Assembly (NCBI RefSeq): GCF_918797505.1
Contig: NC_092801.1
Location: 39,920,517-39,984,516 of the forward strand
Length of the DNA stretch: 64,000 bases
Direction: 5' to 3'
From: Bemisia tabaci
Lineage: Eukaryota; Arthropoda; Insecta; Hemiptera; Aleyrodidae
Shown: positions 23,276-33,342 of the stretch, piece by piece
Layout of the letters: each line of letters begins with the position of its first letter
Position numbering within the stretch: position 1 is the first letter of the stretch
Translations under genes and position numbers: made by a program
Notes under the pieces: model-generated
The model's database searches: none
Told to the model about the DNA's origin: nothing
Seen by the model: the letters and a program-made list of their open reading frames with translations, nothing else

Positions 23276-24300
23276 AAAGGAGGAGTTGCGTTTTGGGCCT
23301 TTTCCGGCCCCACCTGGATTTTGCTAAATGTTTCATATTTTCAAAGTACTAGTCTTAGGTAGACTCTGTGCCAAATATTAGACCGATCGGAGCCCATGCA
23401 AGGGCGCAGCAGCGCCTCAAACCCAAAATCCTGGAATCGAAAAACAATTATTTTCGTCGACTTTTTCGACTGTTATCACTCTTCCAGCACATGATTCTTA
23501 CGTATTTTTTTGCGTACTTTTCGTTTCTGGCCTTTTTAAAGGCCTCCGATAAATTTTAAGGGGCCTTATGGCCCATTGTTGCCATTTTTGGCCCATTTTT
23601 AGGGGTTTTTTCCATTTAACACATTCAAAACTCAATTTAATCCAAAAACTGTGTACATTTTTGAAAAGTACGTAAAAAAATGAATAAAAAATGTTCAGTA
23701 AAATTTTTTCCTATGTTGCCAAATTTCCGAGAAAATTGGCCCCAAAGTGTCAAAAACGGCAAAAAATCGATAAATCGCCGCGTCTAAGGTTCAAGAAAGT
23801 GGAGTACATTTTTCATACTGTACCAGATAACAGCTCTTATCCATCCATACAACATACTAAAATATCATAGTTGTACCTGGATTCCCACGATGTGAAAATT
23901 GACCGAGATGTCGATTTTAGCGGCCTTTTTATACTTGAAGGCAGCTCTTTTGAATGTTTTTCGACCTTAGTCACCCTCTATGGGTGTGCACTATATGTAT
24001 TTTTCTACGTACTTTTCATATCTGGCCATAAAAATGGCTTCCTGTGAATTTTAAAAGGCCTAACGGTCCATTGTTGCCAATTTTCACCAATTTTTAGGGG
24101 TTTTTTTCAAGTTTACGTGTGTGAAACTTAATTTAATCTAGAAACCGTGTACAATTTCGGAAAGAACGTAAAAAAATACATAGGAATGTGATTTGTACCT
24201 TTTCCCTACGTTGCCAAATTTTCGAGAAAAATCGTCCTGAAGCGTCAAAAATGCCAAAAATTGGATTAATCATCACGTCGGAGGTTCCAGGAAGTGAATT
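23276..24300 (+). repeat. left arm of a 1-kb inverted repeat
   Basis: The 1025-bp arm starts AAAGGAGGAGTTGCGTTTTG and ends GGTTCCAGGAAGTGAATT. It is nearly identical, reversed, to 24557-25580. Within the arm a diverged direct repeat of about 230 bp occurs (GTACTTTTCGTTTCTGGCC at 23513 against GTACTTTTCATATCTGGCC at 24011), with shared TTTAGGGGTTTTTT. A 63-codon ORF (MPNIRPIGAHARAQQRLKP...) is present in both arms, but I see no homology for it. Confidence 0.9.
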
Positions 24301-24556
24301 ATGACATTCATGTGGATCGTGGGACACTCTCTCCAAGCATTTTCTGTTCTTCGGTATATTTGGCCTGTAGCAAGCATCTTGAGAACCAAGGATTATCTCG
24401 AGGTTACAGGAATAAACAGGTGAACTGGAGTGAAGGATAAAGTAAAAGCACCTTGAGGGCCCGTTTTGTCACGTTCATCTACGCCATTACATGTTTCTTG
24501 AGATGCATTGCAATTTTCCATTTTCGATACGTTATTTGTAGTGAAAAAAAACTTGA

Positions 24557-25580
24557 AATTCACTTCCTGGAACCTCCGACGTGATGATTAATCCAATTTT
24601 TTGCATTTTTGACGCTTCAGGACGATTTTTCTCGAAAATTTGGCAACGTAGGGAAAAGGTACAAATCACATTCCTATGTATTTTTTTACGTTCTTTCCGA
24701 AATTGTACACGGTTTCTAGATTAAATTAAGTTTCACACACGTAAACTTGAAAAAACCCCTAAAAATTGGTGAAAATTGGCAACAATGGACCGTTAGGCCT
24801 TTTAAAATTCACAGGAAGCCATTTTTATGGCCAGATATGAAAAGTACGTAGAAAAATACATATAGTGCACACCCATAGAGGGTGACTAAGGTCGAAAAAC
24901 ATTCAAAAGAGCTGCCTTCAAGTATAAAAAGGCCGCTAAAATCGACATCTCGGTCAATTTTCACATCGTGGGAATCCAGGTACAACTATGATATTTTAGT
25001 ATGTTGTATGGATGGATAAGAGCTGTTATCTGGTACAGTATGAAAAATGTACTCCACTTTCTTGAACCTTAGACGCGGCGATTTATCGATTTTTTGCCGT
25101 TTTTGACACTTTGGGGCCAATTTTCTCGGAAATTTGGCAACATAGGAAAAAATTTTACTGAACATTTTTTATTCATTTTTTTACGTACTTTTCAAAAATG
25201 TACACAGTTTTTGGATTAAATTGAGTTTTGAATGTGTTAAATGGAAAAAACCCCTAAAAATGGGCCAAAAATGGCAACAATGGGCCATAAGGCCCCTTAA
25301 AATTTATCGGAGGCCTTTAAAAAGGCCAGAAACGAAAAGTACGCAAAAAAATACGTAAGAATCATGTGCTGGAAGAGTGATAACAGTCGAAAAAGTCGAC
25401 GAAAATAATTGTTTTTCGATTCCAGGATTTTGGGTTTGAGGCGCTGCTGCGCCCTTGCATGGGCTCCGATCGGTCTAATATTTGGCACAGAGTCTACCTA
25501 AGACTAGTACTTTGAAAATATGAAACATTTAGCAAAATCCAGGTGGGGCCGGAAAAGGCCCAAAACGCAACTCCTCCTTT
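24557..25580 (-). repeat. right arm of the 1-kb inverted repeat
   Basis: Reverse complement of the left arm with only occasional differences visible (for example near 24601, where TTTTGCATTTTT faces AAAATGCCAAAAAT). The spacer of 256 bp (24301-24556) is not palindromic. The transcript of either strand would form a hairpin with a stem of about 1 kb. Confidence 0.9.
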
Positions 25581-25621
25581 GATTTATATTCAAATGCGTA
25601 ACATATTTGTTCCTTTTTTTC

Positions 25622-26025
25622 TAAACAGGGCCAATGTAGATATGACTTGACGAAACAGGGTCAATGTAGATACAGGGTGTCTAGTATTTTTTAATTTTGA
25701 AAAATCCTGATATTTTCCTAATTTTTCCTGATATTTTGTAAAAAATTCCTGATTTTTTAATTTCGAAAATTCCTGATATTTCCCTGATTTTCCTCGACTC
25801 CTGGCACGGTAGGCAAAAAGCAACAAGACTTTCTCCGCTGAGGAGATTCGCGTAAGAAAAATTCCTGACAAAACGTCCGATTTGTACGATTTTCCTGATC
25901 GGCCAAAATTCCTGATATTTTCCGGTTTTTCCTGATGCTAGACACCCTGAGATATGACTTGACTAAACAGGGCCAATGTAGATATGAAATAACTAAACAG
26001 GACCGATGTAGACATGACACAACTG
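25622..26025. repeat. minisatellite of about 32 bp units, split by a G element
   Basis: Units of the form AAACAGGGCCAATGTAGATA followed by TGACTTGAC occur about twice before 25673 and twice after 25950. The element between them separates one unit. Confidence 0.6.
25673..25949. mobile_element. family G element
   Basis: CAGGGTGTCTAGTATTTTTT to GATGCTAGACACCCTG, flanked by AGATA on both sides (5-bp duplication). The interior is made of repeated CCTGATATTTT words. A related element ending CTATTGACACCCTG lies at about 40225-40529. Confidence 0.7.
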
Positions 26026-26466
26026 CTCAACGCGATTATCTACCGCAATTTACGATTTCGAGTGATTTTTTCTTTTAACTTTTTTGTATGCAACTACGCG
26101 CAGTGAGGTCTTCAAAACAATCCCTCATTACCATTTACCAAGGGCATTTCTATTAAAACAGAGCACAAGATGTGTCGCTGACACATCCGAAAAAAAAAAA
26201 AAAAAAAAAATTACATTAACTCGTGAAATGTAAGAAAATAAGTACGCCATCGACACGACAAAACATCCCGCAAACGAGCTCGCATGTTCGCAACATCGGT
26301 CATGCACCGTATCCGCGCGAATTTGAGAGAATCATGCAAATACGTACATGCGAGTCACTTTCGTAGCGCTTAAAGGTACTCAGCGACACCTAATCGCAAC
26401 CCCTGTCGATCTAACTGAAAGTCCGCCGTAAGAAGTCTCGGAGCGAAATCCAGAATGCAGTTCTGA

Positions 26467-26726
26467 CAGGGTTGACAAAAGAATTTGGGAAATTAAATTC
26501 CCTGACACATTTTGGGGAGATTCCCTGTCAATTGAACAAATGCCAGATTTTTAAAAAGACATTGTTGGTTGTTGTTCGTAACGTCAAACCCTCTAGAGAA
26601 AGCAAACGAAGGTGATTTGACAATTTTCTCCAGACACTTTCGTCATTTTCTCTGACATTTCCAGGTTTGCTCTGCCTTTTTAAAATTCCCTGACATTTTC
26701 CGGTTTTTCCTGACTGTGGCAACCCT
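26467..26726. mobile_element. family D element
   Basis: CAGGGTTGACAAAAGAATTTG to GACTGTGGCAACCCT. It directly abuts the N fragment that follows. Confidence 0.65.
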
Positions 26727-26833
26727 ACCTATAGTTAGCCCATCATTTTCTCCCTTATAGTCTACGGGAATCACCCATTTCAAATCAATAGGATCGCTCC
26801 ATACTCCCTATGTCTTTCTTGTCCATCGCTTTT

Positions 26834-27128
26834 AGGGTTGCCACTGAAGTTAAAAAATGAGATTCCCTTACATTTCCCAGTCACATTTTGGTAAAATTCC
26901 CTGAAAATTGAAAATAAATACTGGAAAAAAAATACATTGGATCTAGAGTCCAGACTATTAAAAACATCGACAAGAAAAAGTACTCTTGATTCAATCAGAT
27001 TTAAGCTTAAATCAAGAGCCAAGCCTCTTAATTTGAGCGGATTTCCTTTTGATCTAAGCTTAAATCTGCTTGAATCAATAGTCCTTTGTCTTATCAATGT
27101 TTTCAAGAGTCTGGATTCTAGATCCAAT

Positions 27129-27167
<39 letters not shown>

Positions 27168-27351
27168 CCAGTGTACTAGATGGTTAAAAATACATAATTT
27201 CAAATAGTTTTCACTGAATTGTTTGAAATGTCAAATCTGGTCTAGAAAGCAAATAAAGGTGACTTGCCAACTTTTCCCAGACATTTCCGACAGTTTCGTC
27301 ATTTTCCCTGACTTTTTAAAAATCCCGGTTTTCCTGACAGTGGCAACCCTG
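26834..27351. mobile_element. family D element inside N, itself interrupted by C
   Basis: AGGGTTGCCACTGAAGTTAA to GACAGTGGCAACCCTG. The word CGCTTT is found on both flanks. D's own sequence jumps from AAAATTGAAAATAAAT to TACTAGATGGTTAAAA across the C copy. Confidence 0.75.
26920..27173. mobile_element. family C element with long T run (copy 8, inside D)
   Basis: ACTGGAAAAAAAATACATTG to a run of about 39 T ending CCAGTG. The right flank is TA. The T run is the mirror of the A run in copy 7. Confidence 0.8.
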
Positions 27352-27428
27352 CGCTTTATCTATCAATGCCAATAATCAGCCCGCTGATCCATCGACATTT
27401 CTCCTCCGCGGGAGAAGCTTCTAAAAGT

Positions 27429-27697
27429 CACTCTGGGCACGCAGGTCAATCAACCTGGGTCTCCCGGCTCGGCGCGGCGTCGCGGCGGCATTGAAACGAG
27501 CAGGCGGAACAGGTGCGCGTTCACGTGAACTCTCGGGCGTCGCGGCGCGGCGTTTCCCGCGCGGGCGGGCGGGCGGGCGTCCCCGTCCGGCCCGTCCTGC
27601 ACGTGCCCTCCCGGAATCCGAGAAAAGCCCCCGGATTTCCCGGCCAAGTCCGGCAACACCGCCTCTCGCGTGGAAAATTCGCCTACCTCCCGTTCGT
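27429..27697. other. GC-rich segment
   Basis: GC-rich, CpG-dense sequence with GCGGGCGGGCGGGCGGGCG. Several overlapping ORFs on both strands are a composition effect (few stop codons). No splice-supported gene. Confidence 0.5.
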
Positions 27698-28783
27698 TCC
27701 GATCGCGATCGCTCCGGTGACGTCACTATCGGGATTCTCCGTTATTCATGCCGAATCAGATCCGATGACAGACTCGCGCTGGGGAAAAACACACATAGGA
27801 TTTTCTTCCGATTTTTCAGAAAACATTGTCCGCAATTTTACCTTAAATTCCTGAAAATTTCAGGGAAAAATATCCAAACTTTTCTTTAAAAATAAACATT
27901 TAAACGAAAGAAATTTTCACTGGAAAAAAACACATTGGATCTAGAGTCCAGACTCTTAAAAACATCGACAAGAAAAAGGACTCTTGATTCAATCAGAATC
28001 TAGCTTAAATCAAGAACCAAGCCTCTTAATTTAGGCGGATTTCGTTTTGATTCAAGCAAAAATCCGATCGAATCAAGAGTATTTTTTCTTGTCGATGTTT
28101 TCAAGAGTCTGGACTCTAGATCCAATGAGTTTTGTTTTCCAGTGCGAGTCCGATCGCTCCAGTGACGTCACTATTGGAAGTCTCCGTTATTCATGTCAAA
28201 TCAGATCCGAGCGATCGGAGACTCGCACTGGAAAAAACAAACCCATCGGATCTAGAGTCCAGACTCTTGAAAAAATCGACAAGAAAAAGCACTCTTGATT
28301 CAATCAGAATCTAGCTTAAATCAAGAACCAAGCCTCTTAATTTAAGCGGATTTCGTTTTGATTCAAGCAAAAATCCGATTGAATCTAGCGTATTTTTTCT
28401 TGTCAATTTTTTCAAGAGTCTGGACTCTAGATCCAATGTGTTCGTTTTTCCAGTGCGAGTCCGATCGCTCCAGTGACGTCACTATTGGAAGTCTCCGTTA
28501 TTCATGCCGAATCAGATCCAAGCGATTGGAGACTCGCACTGGAAAAAAAAAAACCATATTGGATCTGGAGTCCAGACTCTTGAAACATCGACAAGAAAAA
28601 ATACTCTTGATTCAATCGGATTTTTGCTTGAATCAAAACGAAATCAGCTTAAATTAAGAGGCTTGGTTCTTGATTTAAGCTAGATTCTGACAATGAGTAA
28701 AATCAAGAGTGTTTTTTCTTGTCGATGTTTTCAAGAGTCTGGACTCTAGATCCAATGTGTTTTTTTTTTTTTTTTTTCCAGTG
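27698..28783. repeat. tandem array of C elements alternating with an 81-bp CRE-containing palindrome
   Basis: C copies at 27918-28144, 28226-28455 and 28537-28783 are separated by 81-bp spacers at 28145-28225 and 28456-28536. A diverged spacer copy lies at about 27698-27776. Each spacer begins CGAGTCCGATCGCTCC, ends CGATCGGAGACTCG (or a close variant) and contains TGACGTCA. The repeat period is about 310 bp. Confidence 0.85.
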
Positions 28784-28883
28784 CGAGTCTATGAAAACTG
28801 AAAGATTCGACGTGAGGGATTTCAAACAGGATTCAAGAGTCAATGATATGTTTGAGACCCGCACAAGACAAATGATCGGTGAA

Positions 28884-29010
28884 ATTTTAAAAAAAATCAC
28901 TGGCACGTGGAATATTAATTTGGAGTCGGGCTGAGGATGCCGGAGTTGCGAGCCGGCGAAACGCGTCAGCAAATTAATATTTTACGTGCAAGTGAGTTTT
29001 TTTTAAAATG
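28884..29010 (+). other. hairpin with a hammerhead-ribozyme-like core
   Basis: An approximately 39-bp imperfect inverted repeat (left arm 28884-28922, ending AATATTAATTTG; right arm 28970-29010, starting CAAATTAATATT) flanks a 47-base GC-rich core. The core contains CTGAGGA, a stem GCCGG/CCGGC, then GAAAC and GCGTC, the order of hammerhead conserved boxes. An extra T between CTGAGGA and the stem departs from the consensus, and an alternative simple stem GCTGA/TCAGC exists. Activity is not established. Confidence 0.4.
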
Positions 29011-30390
29011 TTAATGAGGATTTAAGAGGGATAGAAAATCAAGTCGTGGAGTCTGCTCGGATAATTTTACCACTGATTACTTTAGTTTTTTTAAGCTTTT
29101 ACATCTTTCAACCTTTGTATTTAATACATGAGATATATAAAAAATCCTAATTTAACATGCCAAGTCCTAAGACATCAGTGATTTTGAAGTTCTGCTCTTT
29201 TGGGCCCCAAGAGATCCATATTCCAATTGTTCTCTTCCTATGTGGATAGGTACTCCACCCTAGCCTTGAATGAGATCGTCACGGAAAATTTTGAGAAAGC
29301 TCGGGAGGAATTTCAAGTTGTCATCAGCGTAAAATTGATTGAAATACAATTATTTCACGGATAACAGAATGTCACGCACTTATTTCGATGATCATATGAT
29401 TCACGCACATTCAATGATATGATTCACGCAAACGGATGTTTGGTAAACAATCCCTACATAAGATATAAGATTTATTATCAACATCAGTTTGATGATACGG
29501 TAGATGAAAATGACGTCGGGAAGGATTTTTATTTTTCTAATTGATTTTTTTTTAAGTATCCGTGTTGCTATCTAGCTCGTGAGTGAATTTCCGCGCTTCC
29601 TGCTGCGTGAAGCGCCTTCTACGTAAAATTTTGAAGAGGGAACTTGTAACGTGAAGCTTTGGTTCGTATCTTGTCAAGTGGCCCATTGTGATCGGCCAGG
29701 GGAAGAGGAACTTGCGACCACGAAAACTCAAAATTAAGTTATTGACGAAGTTATGACGTAATCAAGTTAAAGGCACTCTGAACTTGTAATCTGTTACGTT
29801 AAGGGCACGAAACTGCCGGATATTGATGCGACTTTACATCAGAGTGTAACTCTGCGCATTGAACTAGAGCTAAAATGTGACTTAGCTCGATTGCATGGAC
29901 AGCGAGGATGTTTTCAAGTTTTTAAATTTCAGGATTTTCCAAACGTTTAACCTTTTTAATAAAATGCCCCGCTTCCTTAACCTGATAAAATTCCTGACAA
30001 TTCCCCGTTTTCCTGACGTGTAGAACATCCAGTGACATGCTTTCCTAGGAAGTAGCATGATTCAGGGAAAGATTCATAGCCGAGCTGTCGGATAAGTTAC
30101 TTGCAACTAGAGAATTACGTTGCACTATCTTGGCAGCAGTGGAGGTCTTACTTTTACCCCCTTTAACTAAAAAATACCTCTAATTTAATTCCAAAAATGT
30201 TCTTGATATTTACATTATCTGGTCAATGAAAGCTTCAATATTATTACGGTGATTTGAAGATTCAACTACGTCATTAAAGATGTCAATAATGGCAGCTCAG
30301 GTGCAATGACATAAATCTTAATAATAATCAGTACTTAGAATTTTCGCAAATTTTGAAAACAAAAATGGTCTCTCAGCGGTAAAAGAAGAG
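29011..30390. other. mostly unassigned spacer
   Basis: No gene seen. A decayed A right end (about 29604-29686, TTGTCAAGTGGCCCATTG) and a D/G-like fragment (about 29960-30025, CCTGATAAAATTCCTGAC) are the only recognisable pieces. Confidence 0.45.
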
Positions 30391-30396
30391 ATTAAC

Positions 30397-30675
30397 CAAG
30401 GTTGCCACGGAATTTGGATAATGAAATTCCCTGACATTTCCCTGATTTCCCTGATACAGTTTGGTGAATTTCCCTGATGATTGAGCAAATGGCAGATTGT
30501 TAAAATGACATAGTTAGGAATAGTATTCAGGCAAAATTTGTTGTTCGAAACGTAAAATCCACTCGAAAGAGCATATAAAGGTGATCTGGCGATTTTTCCC
30601 TGACATTTCCGTCATTTTTCCTGACTTTTTAAAATTCCCTGACCTTCCCCGGTATACCCTGACTATGGCAACCCT
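30397..30675. mobile_element. family D element
   Basis: CAAGGTTGCCACGGAATTTG to GACTATGGCAACCCTG, short form of about 280 bp. Confidence 0.7.
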
Positions 30676-30919
30676 GAAAATCCGATTGATTTGAGAAAGA
30701 AGACTGGGACCGGGTTTATCAGAAACGAACTAAGTCGCATCAATTATGAACTGGAAAATAGAGGAGAGATTCTCGGTTTCTGGAACAAATTCACTGATTT
30801 TCCCTGCAATTTGGCATTCGCCCCTGATGAATCCCTCTTTTTCTTGGTTGATCCCGGTCCTGGACACCATGCGTTACTTTCTATCTACTAGATACGTGTT
30901 TTTATGGTTGAGCCAGTAA

Positions 30920-31322
30920 TGGACCACTGAACAAAGTATGAATTTCAGATTTCTGATACATGTTTCATAATCAAAATTTCACGCAAAACACGATTTGCGC
31001 AACAAAAATTACCGAACTAAACTCCTTAGGAAGATATTCAATGATTCTTGCAGCGTGAACTCAACCCACCCGCTCATGAAAAACTCAATGCTCTACGTGA
31101 TTCACATCGCGCGCTAAACATTATTATGATAGTATCTGCGATATAAAAAAATGTGGCAACCTCAATCTTGACGCTTTTGCTCAGCTATGGCAAATTGCTC
31201 ATAGTTTGAACAACACATGGTGGGAAATGAACATTGCTCGATTGAGAACCTTGCTGAAACCGTTTTAGTGCGCGATTTGACCAACGTAGAGGTTTGAGTT
31301 TCTTGTGAGCGAGTACTTCAAA
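30920..31322. mobile_element. family A element, truncated at its right end
   Basis: TGGACCACTGAACAAAGTATG start (first bases); runs through GCTCAGCTATGGCAAATTGC to GAGCGAGTACTTC, where the next A copy begins. Diverged, so older than the 11 and 21 kb copies. Confidence 0.65.
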
Positions 31323-32708
31323 TGGACCACTAGACAAGCTACGAATTTCAGCGTTCTGATACATGTGTCTTCGCCGAAATTTCACGTAAAACACGATGCG
31401 CACAACGAAAATTACCGAAATAACTCCTTCCGAAGATATTTAATGATTCTTGGTGCGTGAAATCAAACCACCCGCTGATAAAAACTCAATGCTCTACGTG
31501 ATTCACATCGTGCGCTAAACGTTATCATGAATGTCTCCGCGATAAAACAAAAATCTAGCAACCGCAATCTTGACGCTTTCGCTCAGCTATGGTAAATTGC
31601 TCATAGTTTGAACAACCCATGGTGGGAAATGTATATTGCTCCATTGAGAAGCTTGCTGCAACCGTTGTAGTGCGCGATTTGACTCACGTAGAGCTTTGAG
31701 TTTCTTGTGAGCGAGTACTTCGAATTCCCCGGAGCCAATGTGAAATAAGAACGTTAATATCTAAGTTAGGAGTTGGTTTCAGTAATTTTCGTTGTGTGAA
31801 TCGTGCTCTACGTGAAATTCTACATAAGGAACATGTAGGTATCAGATTGCTTAAGGTGATTCGATGGAATAGTGTAGTCGGCGTAGAGCCCAAATAAGCG
31901 CCTACAAGACTGCATGAATACTTCTCGCATTGCGCCAAATGCATCAAAGGTGAAGTGATACCACTGTTCGAACTCGTAAGAGCGCGTGTGGTATACCTCG
32001 TCAACTGAAGGCGAAACATTCGTGCATAAAGCCACTAATGCTCGCTACATGTGGATTGAACTGACATTAGATAGATTAACATCTGAACTGCTTCTTTTAA
32101 GTTGGACTACGAAGAGAGTATCACTTAAGGTGATTCAATGGACGCCATATTTTTTGTCAGAACGGCATATATCGCATCAATTGGTTCCTTTTTTCAGCTA
32201 CTCGTCATTTTTCTCCAATTTTGAGATCGCAATTCTGTTGTCAGGAGACTAAAGCACTCACTTACCAATGTTAACAAAGAAATTCAACGTAATAAAGGCG
32301 CGGTTTTTTTGGAGAGAAAACATTGCATTCGATACTGATATCGAAACTGCACTCAAATGCGATATTTTCTCTCTAAAAAATCCACGCCATTATTACGTTG
32401 AATTTCTTTGTTAAAATTGGTAAGTGAGTGCTATAGTCTCCTGACAACAGAATTGCGATCTCAAAATTGGAGAAAAATGACGAGTAGCTGAAAAAATGGA
32501 ACCAATTGATGCGATAAATCGCATGCCGTTCTGACACAAAATATGGCGTCCATCGAATCACCTTAAGCAATCTGATACCTACATGTTTCTTATGCAGAAT
32601 TTCACGTAGAGCACGATTCACACAACGAAAATTATTGAAACCAACTCTTAACGAAGATATTAACGTTCTTATTTCACATTGGTTACGGGGAATTCGTACC
32701 TTGTCTAG
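31323..32708. mobile_element. family A element split by O elements
   Basis: The left part is 31323-31856 (TGGACCACTAGACAAGCTAC...CATGTAGGTATCAGATTGC). The far right piece 32568-32708 repeats the inner arm (CAATCTGATACCTACATG...) and ends GTACCTTGTCTAG. O sequence lies between, so the arms of A now flank another palindrome. Confidence 0.6.
32123..32567. repeat. family O palindrome, about 445 bp
   Basis: Arms CTTAAGGTGATTCAATGGAC and GTCCATCGAATCACCTTAAG enclose matching inner sequence (CGTCATTTTTCTCCAATTTTG and inverse, CTCACTTACCAATGTTAAC and inverse) up to a small centre near 32320. A third O end lies at 31857 with unrelated sequence between. The 88- and 82-codon ORFs in the arms mirror each other and are not genes. 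Confidence 0.75.
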
Positions 32709-32711
32709 AGT

Positions 32712-33022
32712 AGAGTCCTTTTATACTGAGAGTCAAGACAATTCGGCTCATGGATGTCACAAACGGGAATAAAGATCACACAAATTGAACGTTTTTCGTA
32801 ATCTTTGATCGACCCATTCTCAAATTCCTTTCTCCGTTCCTTCTCTCATTCCGTTTGTTCCTTGTCGAACCCGAAATTCCTCGGTCCATTCCGGATTATA
32901 ATCTTTGCAATTGGTGAAAATGTAATCTTTATTCCCGTTTGTGACACTGCGAAGGCCTAAAATCCGGTTAGCCAATCGGAAATGGATTCGCATTGTCCAG
33001 ACTCTCAGTATAAAGGGACTCT
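32712..33022 (+). mobile_element. family J element 1 (head-to-head pair)
   Basis: Termini AGAGTCCTTTTATACTGAGA and TCAGTATAAAGGGACTCT are inverted. The interior is not palindromic: AACGGGAATAAAGATCACAC near one end and CCGTTTGTGACACTGCG near the other. Confidence 0.75.
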
Positions 33023-33032
33023 AGTCTAGAGT

Positions 33033-33342
33033 AGAGTCCCTTTATACTGAGAGTCAAGACAATTTGAATCCATTTCTGATTGGTTCCCGTATTTTAGGCC
33101 TCCACAGTGTCACAAACGGTAATAAAGATTACATTTTCACCGATGGCAAAAATTATAATCTGGAATGGACCAGGGAATTACGGGTTCGGCAAGGAACAAA
33201 CGGAATGAGAGGAGGAACGGAGAAAGGCATTTGAGAATGGGCCGATCAAAGATTACGAAAAACGTTCAATTTGTGTGATCTTTATTCCCGTTTGTGACAT
33301 CCATGAGCCGAATCGTCTTGACTCTCAGTATAAAGGGACTCT
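33033..33342 (-). mobile_element. family J element 2, inverted relative to J1
   Basis: Same termini, with the interior in the opposite order, so J1 and J2 form a palindrome of about 630 bp centred on CTAGTCTAGAGTAG near 33027. A few differences (for example TTGAATCC against GCGAATCC) show the arms are not fresh copies. Confidence 0.75.

Larger units (their letters stand above)
26727..27392. mobile_element. family N element hosting D, which hosts C
   Basis: N sequence (TAGTTAGCCCATCATTTTCTC...TGTCTTTCTTGTCCATCGC) stops at 26833 and resumes at 27352 with GCTTTATCTATCAATGCC. D fills the gap. The left half of N is absent. Confidence 0.75.

Noticed and set aside
23368..23559. A 63-codon ORF with an identical twin at 25297-25488
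   Set aside because: The twin is simply the other arm of the inverted repeat. No homology, no splice context, and half of it is low-complexity aromatic sequence.
27421..27889. Overlapping ORFs of 69-132 codons on both strands
   Set aside because: GC-rich composition suppresses stop codons; no domain, no splice support, Arg/Pro/Ala-rich in every frame.
32373..32621. Paired ORFs with FHFFSYSSFFSNFEIAILLS
   Set aside because: The same words occur in mirror arms of palindrome O; coding on both arms is a consequence of symmetry.
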